Of a stretch of DNA of 64,000 nt, positions 35,385 to 44,583 are shown piece after piece. The stretch is from Chlamydiales bacterium (lineage in GTDB: Bacteria; Chlamydiota; Chlamydiia; Chlamydiales; JAAKFR01). Position 1 is the first letter of the stretch; every line of letters begins with the position of its first letter. A model generated the notes under the pieces. The model was not told the origin of the DNA, searched no databases, and saw nothing but the letters and a program-made list of their open reading frames with translations. The stretch covers positions 40,101-104,100 of the forward strand of contig JACKPM010000005.1 of NCBI GenBank assembly GCA_024233495.1, in the 5' to 3' direction. The position numbers and the translations under genes are program-made.

Positions 35385-37853
35385 AGTGCGATGTCCGAGC
35401 AGCTCATGAATCGCTAAAAAGAGCTCTCTCTTCTTCACAGGTTTTGTGATAAAGCCGTCACACCCCGCCTCCAGACACGCTGTTTTCTCCTCAGCTGTGG
35501 TGAAGGCAGTGAAGGCAATGATCGCGATATGCCCCCTCTCTGTCTTGCGAATGCGACGCGCCACCTCTTTTCCATCCATCACCGGCATCAAAATATCGAG
35601 CAGAACTAAATCATACTTCTTCTCCTGAACTCTCTTAAGAGCCTCTTCTCCACTCAACACGTAGTCGAGCTCAACAGCCGTATTCTCCAAGAAGAATTTT
35701 ATGATCACGCAGTTATCTTCAGAGTCGTCGACAAGAAGGATCTTCAATGGAAGATCGAGTGTAGGCTCCGCTTCCACCTTTACCTCTTCCATCTGTCCTT
35801 CGCTTAAGGGGAGGCGTACAGTAAAGGTAGAGCCCACTCCAAGCGCGCTCTCAACAGTAATCTCCCCATCCATCAAAGCAACAAGCCGCTTGCAAATATT
35901 CAACCCAAGGCCTGAACCGCCAAACTGCCGATTCGAGAACTGCCCCACTTGCTTAAAGGGGTAAAATATTTTTTCCATATCTTTCCCCTCGATGCCCACC
36001 CCAGTATCTTTTACCGAAAACTCAATCATCCCACTTCGCGCATCTCTTTGAGCCCTCAACTTTACACTTCCCTCCCTAGTATATTTGATAGCATTTCCAA
36101 GTAGATTGATGAGCACTTGCTCAATGCGCTTTGGATCTCCCACCAAACAGTTTGGCAAAGAGTCGTCCACCATACTTGAGAAGATCAACCCTTTCGTATC
36201 TGCAGAGAGTTGGAAAATCGACCCAAGCGAATCGAGCATCTCCCTCGCATTGAAGGGGCGGCGATCGAGTTCAAGCTGCCCTGCCTCCATTTTTGAGAGG
36301 TCAAGGAGGTCATTCACAAGAGTAAGAAGAATTTCACCGTTTTTAAGCTGAATTTTGACCAACTCCATTTGCTTCTCTGAAAGTCCCATCGACTCTAGCT
36401 GCTCAGCAGCTCCATTAATCACATGCAGTGGAGTACGGATTTCATGACTCATCATCGCCAAAAACTCAGAACGCACACGCAGTGCATCCATAGTGAGAGC
36501 ATGACTCTTTCGAAGGTTTTCTTCAAACTCGTGCTTCTCAATTACTAGGCTTGCCTCTTTCCCTATATCTCTCAGAGTATCTAAAAGATATAGATCCTCC
36601 TCTTCCTCCTTGTCTGAGAAAAACTCCAATACCCCAATCGTTTTTCCAGATATCATGATCGGAAAACCAAAAGCCCCTCGCACCCCTGCATTCTCAACCA
36701 ACTTTCCTCTAAAAAAGTTGGGATCTTTCTCCATATTTGCATTCCAAATGGGCTTCCCTGTCTGGAGAATTATGCCTGGTAGCCCCTCACCAGATTTGAA
36801 TATTGTTTTTTCTGTCACTTCTCTAAAAATCGTGAACCTCTCCTCATTTTCGAGGTACCATATTTTAGAGGGTACTAGCACACCCTCCTCTAGAAGATAG
36901 AGATGCCCTACGGGCCACCCTGTCTCCTTGCAGACGTTAAACAAGATACGCCTCATTGCCTGCTCAAGTGATAGATCTTCTGTTGCAAGGGCGGCTGTCT
37001 GATGCAAAAGGTTTTCACGCCTAAGCATTTGCTTGAGTTGATAGTTTGAGCTCTCTTTTAGGAGCTCAAAGGCGGTATGTGCCTTTTTGGTGCTGTTGAG
37101 TGCCCAAGCAAGCACACACCCCCCAAAGAGGCCATACGTAAGAAGCGCGACCGGTCCCTTAAAAGCGCCTTCCTCGTAGAGAGCTCCTGACAGAAAGACT
37201 GAAAACAGGACAAAAGCAGCTGGAACTAAATATATATGACCATAAGGATGGGAGTCTTGAATGCGAATAAAGGCATAAAGAGAGAGCGTTAAAAGAGCAA
37301 ACCTCATAGCTGTATGTAGAGCCATGCGCGTCGTACCCCCCCAACCATATGCGCTCTCAAGCCCTGTTATGTAGCCAAAAATAGGGATAAAGCTCATTAC
37401 AGCAAGCAACGTCCCGATCACACCATAAGAGAAAATCCACTTCTTAGAACAGAAAGAGGTGAGCCCAATCATCAACGCATTGAGCCCTACAAGAATAAAG
37501 CAAATTGCTGTGTTTGGAGCCATCCGTCCAGGGTGCGTTGTTTTCGTCGTAATGTAGGGGTACATAAAGAGCTGATCGATTCCAGTATTCGTATTGAAGA
37601 TATACTCAATTAAGACAAGAATGCTGATGAAAAGAAGAAGAGAGGCAGAAATCAGACAAAGGCGCTTTTGTTTGTGAATCCCAAAAATGAGAGCACTTCC
37701 CGCCAGCACAAAACAAAGAGCAGTATTGAACTGCATGGGAGCAAATGTTGGGTAAAGTTGGATCAGTAAAGAGACATGTGCAAGCCACCCCACCAAAACA
37801 GCAATAGCCATTGCAAGCACAAGGTATGCAGAAATCAGTGCGCACTTTCTCAT
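35382..37853 (-). CDS. Hybrid sensor histidine kinase (membrane sensor, GAF, HisKA, HATPase, receiver)
   Basis: An 823-residue membrane kinase. Residues 1-265 hold about eight hydrophobic helices forming an integral-membrane sensor. A GAF domain follows (about 290-440, ending FGFPIMISGKTIGVLEFFS). The HisKA domain has MMSHEIRTPLHVI with the phosphorylated His. The ATPase domain shows LINLLGNAIKYT (N box), DTGVGI (G1) and GSGLGLNICKRL (G2). A C-terminal receiver carries the acceptor Asp in DLVLLDILMPVMDG and the Lys in ITKPVKKRE. It lies 13 bases after a single-receiver gene on the same strand. Such kinases are absent from Chlamydiaceae. The stop codon is provided by repeat B4. Confidence 0.93.
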   Translation of the reverse strand: MRKCALISAYLVLAMAIAVLVGWLAHVSLLIQLYPTFAPMQFNTALCFVLAGSALIFGIHKQKRLCLISASLLLFISILVLIEYIFNTNTGIDQLFMYPYITTKTTHPGRMAPNTAICFILVGLNALMIGLTSFCSKKWIFSYGVIGTLLAVMSFIPIFGYITGLESAYGWGGTTRMALHTAMRFALLTLSLYAFIRIQDSHPYGHIYLVPAAFVLFSVFLSGALYEEGAFKGPVALLTYGLFGGCVLAWALNSTKKAHTAFELLKESSNYQLKQMLRRENLLHQTAALATEDLSLEQAMRRILFNVCKETGWPVGHLYLLEEGVLVPSKIWYLENEERFTIFREVTEKTIFKSGEGLPGIILQTGKPIWNANMEKDPNFFRGKLVENAGVRGAFGFPIMISGKTIGVLEFFSDKEEEEDLYLLDTLRDIGKEASLVIEKHEFEENLRKSHALTMDALRVRSEFLAMMSHEIRTPLHVINGAAEQLESMGLSEKQMELVKIQLKNGEILLTLVNDLLDLSKMEAGQLELDRRPFNAREMLDSLGSIFQLSADTKGLIFSSMVDDSLPNCLVGDPKRIEQVLINLLGNAIKYTREGSVKLRAQRDARSGMIEFSVKDTGVGIEGKDMEKIFYPFKQVGQFSNRQFGGSGLGLNICKRLVALMDGEITVESALGVGSTFTVRLPLSEGQMEEVKVEAEPTLDLPLKILLVDDSEDNCVIIKFFLENTAVELDYVLSGEEALKRVQEKKYDLVLLDILMPVMDGKEVARRIRKTERGHIAIIAFTAFTTAEEKTACLEAGCDGFITKPVKKRELFLAIHELLGHRT

Positions 37854-37865
37854 GCTGTTTCCCTT

Positions 37866-38282
37866 TTATGCAACTTTGCTTGTTTTCAAAGCACGTTCAA
37901 TTGCCGCAGAAATGCGAGCGTTATCAAATGGCTTTTCGATGAACTCTGTACAACCAAACTTTGCACAACTCTCTTTCGTTTTTCTATCGGCAATCGAAGA
38001 GATGATCACAATTTCACAAGAGGGGTGAAGCTCCCGGATTTTTTTCAAAAGCGTCAGCCCAGCTGTGGGCCCCTCAGGCAAGATCATATCAACGAATGCA
38101 AGATTTACACTCTCAGTGCGGATCAACTCTTCATACTCTGCTAGCGACCCTGCACAAACAATTTTAAAATCCTGAATATTAGATGCTTTTAGCTGAATCA
38201 TCACAATATTCTTAACAAGCCCACGCATAAAAGGTGCATCATCCACGATGGCTACAACAAATCGTTCCTTTTCCACCAACAA
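37866..38282 (-). CDS. Single-domain response regulator (receiver only)
   Basis: A 138-residue CheY-like receiver. The acidic pair is in VAIVDDAPF, the phosphoacceptor Asp in LAFVDMILPEG, the switch Ser/Thr in VIISSI, and the Lys in FIEKPFD; all are intact. There is no output domain. The frame begins with TTG TTG GTG near 38282-38274 and the true start among them is uncertain, with no ATG in frame. It is the first gene of a two-gene operon with the hybrid kinase and is the likely partner in a phosphorelay or a delivery module for the kinase receiver. Confidence 0.88.
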   Translation of the reverse strand: MLVEKERFVVAIVDDAPFMRGLVKNIVMIQLKASNIQDFKIVCAGSLAEYEELIRTESVNLAFVDMILPEGPTAGLTLLKKIRELHPSCEIVIISSIADRKTKESCAKFGCTEFIEKPFDNARISAAIERALKTSKVA

Positions 38283-38419
38283 ACCATATCTAAAAACAAC
38301 AACTACATACTAATACTAACAGATTTTTTATATCTAATATACTATTTTACAATAGAACTGAAAACCAATAGATTACAAAATTTTTGCATAGAATTTCTCA
38401 GAGTGAGATAAACAGGAGG

Positions 38420-39715
38420 ATGACGCGCATACGCCCCTGGCGATCCCTCTCTCTAGCATTTATTGCAATTCTTTGTGCTTTAGCTTGTTACTTATTTATC
38501 CCCACAGATCCTGCCACCCGTAAGGTAGCCGCCGTCTTTACAATTGCCGTCTTCTTTTGGGCTTTTGAGATCACCCCCCTCTATGCTACTTCCCTTCTTG
38601 TTGTTGTGTTGCTTACTTTGTTGATGGATCAAAACTTGCAATACTTTTGGATTCCCTTTTCTAGCCCTGTGATCATACTCTTTTTGGGTGGATTGACGTT
38701 AGCGGCTGCAGCCAAACGGCATGGCGTTGACCACTTTTTGATCGAAAAGGTACTTGCGAAAGTTGGATTCACAACCACTACGCTTTTAATAAGCTCTGCT
38801 TTTTTCTCCATGTGGATTTCGAACACTGCAGCAGCAGCATTGATGCTTATGCTTGTGATGCCCGCTTTTCACAATCTCGAGACAGACGACCCAATCAAAA
38901 GGCGGGTGATTTTGGCGATTGCATTTGGGGCAAATATTGGGGGCATCATGACGCCCATCGGAACGCCACCTAACGCCATTGCTTTGGGCATTTTGCGCGA
39001 TTTTGGGATAGAGATCGACTTTTTGCGGTGGATGCTCTACACCGTTCCCTTTGCACTCATCCTCCTAGCGGTCACTGCTGTTGTGCTCACTCTTCTTTTT
39101 CCCTCAAAGACCAAACTAGCGCCTCCAAAAGTGTTTCCTAAGTTAACTAAAAAGGGAAAAGGGGTGTTGGTGATCGCCTGCTTAATGATTGCGCTTTGGC
39201 TCACAAAGGTGTGGCACCACATTCCAGAGTCGCTTGTGGCCTTGATCGGTCTTACTCTTTTTGCGCTTTTTCGTCTCATCAAAAAGGAGGAGATCCGCTC
39301 TATTCAGTGGGATATACTCATCTTGATGTGGGGAGGACTCGCATTAGGAGAGGCAGTGCTCTCATCAGATGTATTCCATGAAATCGTGAAAATCCCCCTC
39401 TTTCAAGAGAAGGGCGTTGTGTTGCTCATCACGTTTGGAATTTTGGCTGTTCTTCTCACCTCGTTCATCAGCAACACAGCTACAGCAAATCTCTTGCTTC
39501 CAATTGCCATAGCGATCGATCCCACAAATAAACTGCTCATCGCAATAACCATTGCGCTCGCCTGCTCATTTTCTTTTGCTTTTCCCATCTCTACACCACC
39601 CAATGCGTTAGCGTATGGGACAGGGCATGTCTCTGTGAAAGAAATGTTTAAGGCAGGAGGGCTGCTATCGGCACTCTCTCTTGCACTACTTTTAGTTGTG
39701 GCGAGCTTCGTCTGA
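38420..39715 (+). CDS. DASS/SLC13 family sodium:dicarboxylate-type transporter
   Basis: About 431 residues with eleven or more membrane helices. Two copies of the family's sodium/substrate SNT-type motif are visible: WISNTAAAALML in the first half and FISNTATANLLLP in the second, each followed by the re-entrant PIGTPPNAIALG and PISTPPNALAYG segments. This is the divalent anion:Na+ symporter family, importing di- or tricarboxylates such as succinate or malate, which would feed the partial TCA cycle (sucCD is in this window). AGGAGG abuts the ATG at 38420, which is unusually close; the frame is open back to a TTG at 38384. It diverges from the receiver gene. Confidence 0.9.
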   Translation: MTRIRPWRSLSLAFIAILCALACYLFIPTDPATRKVAAVFTIAVFFWAFEITPLYATSLLVVVLLTLLMDQNLQYFWIPFSSPVIILFLGGLTLAAAAKRHGVDHFLIEKVLAKVGFTTTTLLISSAFFSMWISNTAAAALMLMLVMPAFHNLETDDPIKRRVILAIAFGANIGGIMTPIGTPPNAIALGILRDFGIEIDFLRWMLYTVPFALILLAVTAVVLTLLFPSKTKLAPPKVFPKLTKKGKGVLVIACLMIALWLTKVWHHIPESLVALIGLTLFALFRLIKKEEIRSIQWDILILMWGGLALGEAVLSSDVFHEIVKIPLFQEKGVVLLITFGILAVLLTSFISNTATANLLLPIAIAIDPTNKLLIAITIALACSFSFAFPISTPPNALAYGTGHVSVKEMFKAGGLLSALSLALLLVVASFV

Positions 39716-40126
39716 TGCACGGATCATCCTACAGATACGCCCCTTAAAAATAGAAAGGATACGCCCAATCTTTCCCTGCTCGGCAATCGACTCGCCGAAG
39801 ATTTTCCAACTGCGACTCATCGCACTGGAGACGTGATCCATCACCTCAGCCTGAACTGATCGACTAGATGGTGTCGTCAAATTTTCTCCTTTTTCAGCCG
39901 GATCTTTTCTGCCAAAATGCGCCCTCGCAACCTCGGAAGTAGCGCTTTGGCTACTCCCTTCGCTTTCGATTGCGCATTTTGCCTAGAAAATCTCTCGCCT
40001 TACAAAGGAGAAAATTTGACGACACCATCTAAAAATTGACTCCACCACAACCCCTCCTGCATCAAAGAGATATTTGATCAAGCAAGGACGATTTTTGTCA
40101 AAGTCAGCACTCTTGATCTGTGAGTG
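39692..40126 (-). pseudogene. Gene remnant split by a family B repeat
   Basis: On the minus strand a protein-like frame of about 90 residues is broken by repeat B5. Removing the repeat and one TA joins GVVVESIF to SRSVQAEVMDH with no frame change; the upstream part reads SADFDKNRPCLIKYLFDAGG and the downstream part continues to a TAA at 39692 through WKIFGESIAEQGKIGRIL. No ATG is visible, the frame closing at a TAG inside the CIRCE region, so the 5' end also seems lost. It overlaps the transporter gene's end by 24 bases. I do not recognise the protein. Confidence 0.55.
39865..40031. repeat. MITE-like palindromic element, family B copy 5, inside a former gene
   Basis: A 167-bp full copy with TA on both sides and internal orientation opposite to copies 1, 3 and 4. 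It interrupts the minus-strand frame described at 39692-40126. This is the clearest evidence in the window that TA is duplicated on insertion. Confidence 0.9.
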
Positions 40127-40130
40127 CTAA
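40104..40130. promoter_or_regulatory. CIRCE operator upstream of hrcA
   Basis: TCAGCACTC, nine bases (TTGATCTGT), then GAGTGCTAA. This differs from the consensus TTAGCACTC-N9-GAGTGCTAA at two positions in the left arm only. It lies 43 bases before the hrcA ATG. HrcA binds this inverted repeat to repress the hrcA-grpE-dnaK operon at normal temperature. Confidence 0.95.
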
Positions 40131-40172
40131 AAATACTTGACTCTAGGAGAGGAGATTTGTATAATTTGAGGC

Positions 40173-41276
40173 ATGAATAAGAAAGAGAAGCGAGAACAAG
40201 AGGTTTTACTAGCACTTGTGGAGCTCTTCTTGGAGAGTGGGAGGCCAATTGGCTCTAACACACTGAAGGAAGAGCGTTTTCCCAATTTGAGCTCAGCAAC
40301 GATCCGCAACTACTTTGCCAAATTTGAGAAGTTGGGCTACTTGAAGCAGCCACACAGCTCAGGGGGGCGTTTACCTACTGAAGAGGGCATCCGCCTCTAT
40401 GTGCGGCAGGCGGTAGAACACCCCGCCCTCATGCCTGAGGTAGAAAAGGGTTTGAAGCTGAAGATACCTCCTTCGAAGAGCGTCCATACCTATTTGCAGC
40501 GTGCGACTGAGAAGTTGAGTGAGCTGACGGGTTGCGCAACTTTTTTGAGCGCTGTGCGCTTTGACCATGACTTTATTCAAGAGGTGAAGCTTGTAGGCGT
40601 GGATGATGAGCGTCTCCTTTGTGTGTTGCTCACCGACTTTGGGCAAGTATTGACAGAGATTTTGCCTATGAACAAGAAGCTCTCCTCTTTTGCTCTTCGC
40701 CGCATTGAGCACTACTTGCAGTGGCGCATTAAGGGAGGAGCGCAGCCCGATGACCTCAAAGAGGATAAAGCACTTGCCCAAAAGCTTTATAGCGAGATCG
40801 TGGTGCGCTACATGGTACGCTACTCCAATTTCAGTGAAGAAGATGTCTACCGTACAGGTTTTTCTCGCCTTCTCAACTATCCTGAGTTCAGCGATCCTAT
40901 CGCCCTTTCGGCGGGCCTCTCTCTTTTCGAGAATGCAGCGCACATGCGCCTTCTTTTGAGTGATTGCATGCGAGAAAACAAGCTGTGCTATTGGATAGGG
41001 AGTGACTTGGCGCCTTACGCTGCTGCTGCAGAGGGATGTGCTGTTCTAGCTGTTCCCTACCATATTGGAGAGACCCGTGTGGGAGCTGTGGGGATTTTGG
41101 GATGTAGCCGCCTCCCCTACCAAACGCTCTTTGGTACATTGCAGTTTTTCTCGGAAGAGATCACAAAAGCGCTGACCAAAACACTCTACAAGCATAAAAT
41201 CTCTTTCCGCCAACCACGCGCAAACAGACGGGCGGAGATCGACCAATCATCAATCAAATTGTTGGAGAATAAATGA
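40173..41276 (+). CDS. hrcA: Heat-inducible transcription repressor HrcA
   Basis: A 367-residue repressor of chaperone operons. The N-terminal winged helix (residues about 1-80, with LSSATIRNYFAKFEKLGYLKQPHSSGGRLPT split across it) is followed by the GAF-like and dimerisation parts. The C-terminus is extended by basic residues (FRQPRANRRAEIDQ), as in chlamydial HrcA. A CIRCE operator lies just upstream, so it represses itself. The stop overlaps the grpE start (ATGA). Confidence 0.95.
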   Translation: MNKKEKREQEVLLALVELFLESGRPIGSNTLKEERFPNLSSATIRNYFAKFEKLGYLKQPHSSGGRLPTEEGIRLYVRQAVEHPALMPEVEKGLKLKIPPSKSVHTYLQRATEKLSELTGCATFLSAVRFDHDFIQEVKLVGVDDERLLCVLLTDFGQVLTEILPMNKKLSSFALRRIEHYLQWRIKGGAQPDDLKEDKALAQKLYSEIVVRYMVRYSNFSEEDVYRTGFSRLLNYPEFSDPIALSAGLSLFENAAHMRLLLSDCMRENKLCYWIGSDLAPYAAAAEGCAVLAVPYHIGETRVGAVGILGCSRLPYQTLFGTLQFFSEEITKALTKTLYKHKISFRQPRANRRAEIDQSSIKLLENK

Positions 41277-41779
41277 CAGAAGAGACAGAGGAGAACCTTT
41301 CAGAGCAGCTCGCTGAGTGCCAAGCGAAGTATTTACGCCTTTTGGCTGACTCTGAGAATGCACGCAAAAGAATGCAAAAAGAGCGTTCTGAGCTCACGCA
41401 GTACGCTGTGGAAAATGTGCTTGTAGATTTTTTGCATCCGTTGGACAACTTTCAAAATGCATTGAAGTTTGCAGAGTCGATGTCTGATGAAGTGAGAAAC
41501 TGGGCGATTGGCTTTGAGATGATCTTGGCGCAGCTGCGACAAGTGCTCGCCAATCACGGAGTTCAAGAATATGAGAGCGTAGGCAAACACTTCGACCCCC
41601 ACATGCATGAAGCAGTGGAGATGGTCGAAAGCGACGACCACCAACCTGGTGTAGTGGTTGAGGAGTGCTTGCGCGGCTATAAAATTGGCGACCGCCCCAT
41701 TCGTGTGGCAAAAGTCAAAGTAGCAAAGTCTAAAAATGATGAACAAGGAGAAGAAGATGAGCGAACAGAAGAAGAGTAG
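41273..41779 (+). CDS. grpE: Nucleotide exchange factor GrpE
   Basis: A 168-residue co-chaperone that releases ADP from DnaK. The long N-terminal coiled-coil (residues about 1-60) precedes the family block [11 protein letters not shown] and the C-terminal beta domain with [30 protein letters not shown] and [11 protein letters not shown]. Encoded between hrcA and dnaK with overlaps on both sides; controlled by the CIRCE operator. Confidence 0.97.
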   Translation: MTEETEENLSEQLAECQAKYLRLLADSENARKRMQKERSELTQYAVENVLVDFLHPLDNFQNALKFAESMSDEVRNWAIGFEMILAQLRQVLANHGVQEYESVGKHFDPHMHEAVEMVESDDHQPGVVVEECLRGYKIGDRPIRVAKVKVAKSKNDEQGEEDERTEEE

Positions 41780-43676
41780 CGGAAAGATCATCGGAATCGA
41801 CCTCGGCACCACCAACTCATGTGTGGCGGTGATGGAAGGAGGGACAGCGAAGGTGATCACGTCAGCAGAAGGAACACGTACAACCCCTTCTGTTGTCGCA
41901 TACAAAGGAAACGAGCGATTGATCGGTGTACCTGCCAAAAGGCAAGCGGTTACTAACCCTGATAAAACAATCTCCTCCTCTAAGCGCTTTATTGGCCGCA
42001 AATACAGCGAGGTCGAATCTGAGATCAAGACAGTCCCCTACCACGTGAGCGCAGGCTCTAAGGGCGAGGTGGTCTTTGATGTTGATGGCAAGCACCTCAG
42101 CCCTGAGGAGATTGGTGCACAGGTTCTCGTCAAAATGAAAGAGACTGCAGAAGCCTATCTTGGAGAGAAAGTGACAGAAGCTGTAATCACGGTACCTGCC
42201 TACTTCAACGACTCTCAAAGAGCCTCTACACGCGATGCTGGACGCATTGCGGGACTTGACGTCAAACGTATTATCCCGGAGCCCACCGCTGCAGCTCTTG
42301 CATATGGCCTCGACAAAGAGGGAGACAAGAAAGTAGCGGTCTTTGACCTCGGTGGTGGAACATTCGACATCTCAATCCTAGAGATTGGAGAAGGCGTCTT
42401 TGAAGTACTTGCTACAAATGGAGATACACACCTTGGTGGAGATGACTTTGACGAAGTGATCATTCACTGGATGATTGATGAGTTTAAGCGTGAGCAAGGG
42501 ATTGATTTGAGCCAAGACAAGATGGCATTGCAAAGATTGCGAGACGCTGCTGAAAAGGCAAAGATTGAGCTCTCTGGTGTTGCCTCAACTGAGATCAACC
42601 AGCCGTTCATCACAATGGACGCCTCTGGACCAAAACACCTCGCCCTCACTTTGACTCGTTCGAAGTTTGAGAGCTTGGCGCACAACCTTGTAGAGCGCAC
42701 AAAGGGCCCTTGCCTCAAAGCATTGAGTGATGCAGGCCTCAAGCCAGAAGACATTGAAGAAGTTATCCTCGTCGGCGGCATGAGCCGTATGCCGGCTGTG
42801 CAAACGCTTGTGAAAGAAGTATTCAAGCGTGAGCCACACAAAGGGGTGAACCCAGATGAGGTTGTGGCGATCGGTGCAGCGATCCAAGGGGGTGTCCTTG
42901 GTGGAGATGTGAAAGATGTTCTCCTCCTTGACGTGATTCCTCTTACACTTGGGATCGAAACGCTTGGTGGCGTGATGACTCCCCTTGTGGAGCGCAACAC
43001 CACTATCCCTACACAAAAGAAGCAAGTCTTCTCCACAGCTGCGGATAATCAGCCAGCAGTCACCATCGTTGTACTACAAGGTGAAAGGCAGATGGCATCT
43101 GACAACAAGGAGATTGGGCGGTTTGACCTTACAGACATTCCTCCTGCTCCACGCGGCATGCCGCAAATTGAAGTCGCTTTTGATATCGATGCGAATGGCA
43201 TCTTGCACGTCTCTGCAAAGGACAAGCAGTCAGGCAAAGAACAAAAGATCCGCATCGAAGCTGCCTCTGGCCTCTCAGAAGATGAAATCAAGCGGATGGT
43301 CAACGATGCGGAAGCACACAAAGAGGATGACAAGAAGAGAAAAGCCGAGGTAGAGGTGCACAATGAAGCCGATGCGCTTGTCTTCCGTGCAGAAAAAGCG
43401 CTGACCGACTATAAAGACAAAATTCCAGCTGATGTCGCCTCTGAGATCCAAGCAAAAGTGGATGCGACAAAGAAGGCGCTTGAGAGCAAGGACACTGAAA
43501 AAGTGCGCCAAGCTTCGAGTGAGCTTTCTGCCACCATCCAAAAAATTGGAGAAGTGATGCAGCAAGCTGGAGCGCAGCAACAGCAAGCGGCACCTCAAGA
43601 GGAAACAAAAAGTGGAGAAGAAAACATCGAGGAAGCAGAAGTGGAAGTCCTTGATGACGAAGAGAAGAAGGGGTAA
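41757..43676 (+). CDS. dnaK: Chaperone DnaK (Hsp70)
   Basis: A 639-residue Hsp70. The start is taken at 41757 ([21 protein letters not shown]), with AAGGAG upstream; the longer frame adds only seven residues. The ATPase domain shows [32 protein letters not shown] and the [16 protein letters not shown] block; the substrate domain and the acidic Gln/Glu-rich tail follow, ending in [12 protein letters not shown] rather than the usual EEVD-like tail. It overlaps grpE by 23 bases and the next gene by 23 bases. Confidence 0.98.
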   Translation: MSEQKKSSGKIIGIDLGTTNSCVAVMEGGTAKVITSAEGTRTTPSVVAYKGNERLIGVPAKRQAVTNPDKTISSSKRFIGRKYSEVESEIKTVPYHVSAGSKGEVVFDVDGKHLSPEEIGAQVLVKMKETAEAYLGEKVTEAVITVPAYFNDSQRASTRDAGRIAGLDVKRIIPEPTAAALAYGLDKEGDKKVAVFDLGGGTFDISILEIGEGVFEVLATNGDTHLGGDDFDEVIIHWMIDEFKREQGIDLSQDKMALQRLRDAAEKAKIELSGVASTEINQPFITMDASGPKHLALTLTRSKFESLAHNLVERTKGPCLKALSDAGLKPEDIEEVILVGGMSRMPAVQTLVKEVFKREPHKGVNPDEVVAIGAAIQGGVLGGDVKDVLLLDVIPLTLGIETLGGVMTPLVERNTTIPTQKKQVFSTAADNQPAVTIVVLQGERQMASDNKEIGRFDLTDIPPAPRGMPQIEVAFDIDANGILHVSAKDKQSGKEQKIRIEAASGLSEDEIKRMVNDAEAHKEDDKKRKAEVEVHNEADALVFRAEKALTDYKDKIPADVASEIQAKVDATKKALESKDTEKVRQASSELSATIQKIGEVMQQAGAQQQQAAPQEETKSGEENIEEAEVEVLDDEEKKG

Positions 43677-44472
43677 CCCTCTCTTACTTTGGGGGGCGTG
43701 TCTTTTCACGCTCCCGCTCCATGCAACCCCAGTGCGCCATGGCAACGAATTCACCCCAACTAAGGGAGATCATTGGTTGCAGGCGCGGTGGGGTTTTTTT
43801 GGCCACTATGTTTTTGACGGCTACTTCTCTGTCTTAGAAAATAATGCCAAAATCCACGATTCACGCTTCATGACAAATGCGGGTGAGCTCACTCTCAACC
43901 TCTTTGAAAGATGGGACCTACAAGCTGGATTGGGTGCCATAAAAATAGACTTTTTCTCTAACCTCTCCCCTTTCTATGCAAGCGGGACGTTTCGAAACTC
44001 AGCCCTTGCGCTGGATTTTAGCTCTGCGCTCTACTGGAACGCCGGCATCAATGGCTCTCTCTTTAAGTTTGGACCAGCCAGCTTTGGAGTGGGCTATTTC
44101 TATGAAGCGGCGCACCCCAAGCTCAACGCGGTGCGCGACGAGTTTCGTGGAGTCACGCACTACCAAGATATCAGGGGTGACTACTATGGATGGGAGATAA
44201 TGGGAGGGGTGGACGTCGACATCCCTCTGTCACAAACCTTCACCTTTCGCCCGGTTGGAAGCTTCAACTTCACGTACGGAAGACTCGACCTTCCAGAACA
44301 TAACGTGCAACTTGAAGGGAATACCACCATCACCCTCCAAGATATGTGGAGCGGATACACGTGGGGGTATGCAATAGGAGCTTCACTTTCTGGAGGCCCA
44401 CTAAGCATAACTGGACAAGCTGGTTTTATCAGCGAGCTTTCAGCCTTCTTTGGCTTTCAACTCAACTTCTAA
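43654..44472 (+). CDS. Probable beta-barrel outer membrane protein (MOMP/porin-like)
   Basis: About 272 residues. The ATG at 43654 gives a basic N-terminus ([14 protein letters not shown]) and a signal peptide ending LPLHA, which is better than the longer frame from 43612. The rest has alternating amphipathic strands rich in Gly, Tyr, Phe and Trp, and ends with the barrel-assembly signature of a terminal Phe (FFGFQLNF). Few cysteines are present, unlike Chlamydiaceae MOMP. The gene overlaps dnaK, an unusual neighbour; in Chlamydia rnr follows dnaK. A solo family B arm lies directly after its stop codon. The exact role is uncertain. Confidence 0.6.
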   Translation: MTKRRRGNPLLLWGACLFTLPLHATPVRHGNEFTPTKGDHWLQARWGFFGHYVFDGYFSVLENNAKIHDSRFMTNAGELTLNLFERWDLQAGLGAIKIDFFSNLSPFYASGTFRNSALALDFSSALYWNAGINGSLFKFGPASFGVGYFYEAAHPKLNAVRDEFRGVTHYQDIRGDYYGWEIMGGVDVDIPLSQTFTFRPVGSFNFTYGRLDLPEHNVQLEGNTTITLQDMWSGYTWGYAIGASLSGGPLSITGQAGFISELSAFFGFQLNF

Positions 44473-44503
44473 GACAACAAAGAGAAAATTTGATGATACT
44501 ATC
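44473..44503. repeat. Solo right arm of family B repeat
   Basis: About 31 bases (AAAGAGAAAATTTGATGATA then CTATCT) matching the right end of family B. No left arm is near. It separates the porin-like gene from the IS remnant and may be what is left of either. Confidence 0.6.
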
Positions 44504-44583
44504 TGCCCTTGCTTGCGAAAAAAGCTATCTAAAACTACGTTTTGAATATGATTTTCTACGCAGATGCCTTTGACCAACGGGTA

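Noticed and set aside
41736..41757. Upstream in-frame ATG codons as the dnaK start
   Set aside because: [17 protein letters not shown] is closer to usual DnaK N-termini and has AAGGAG at better spacing.
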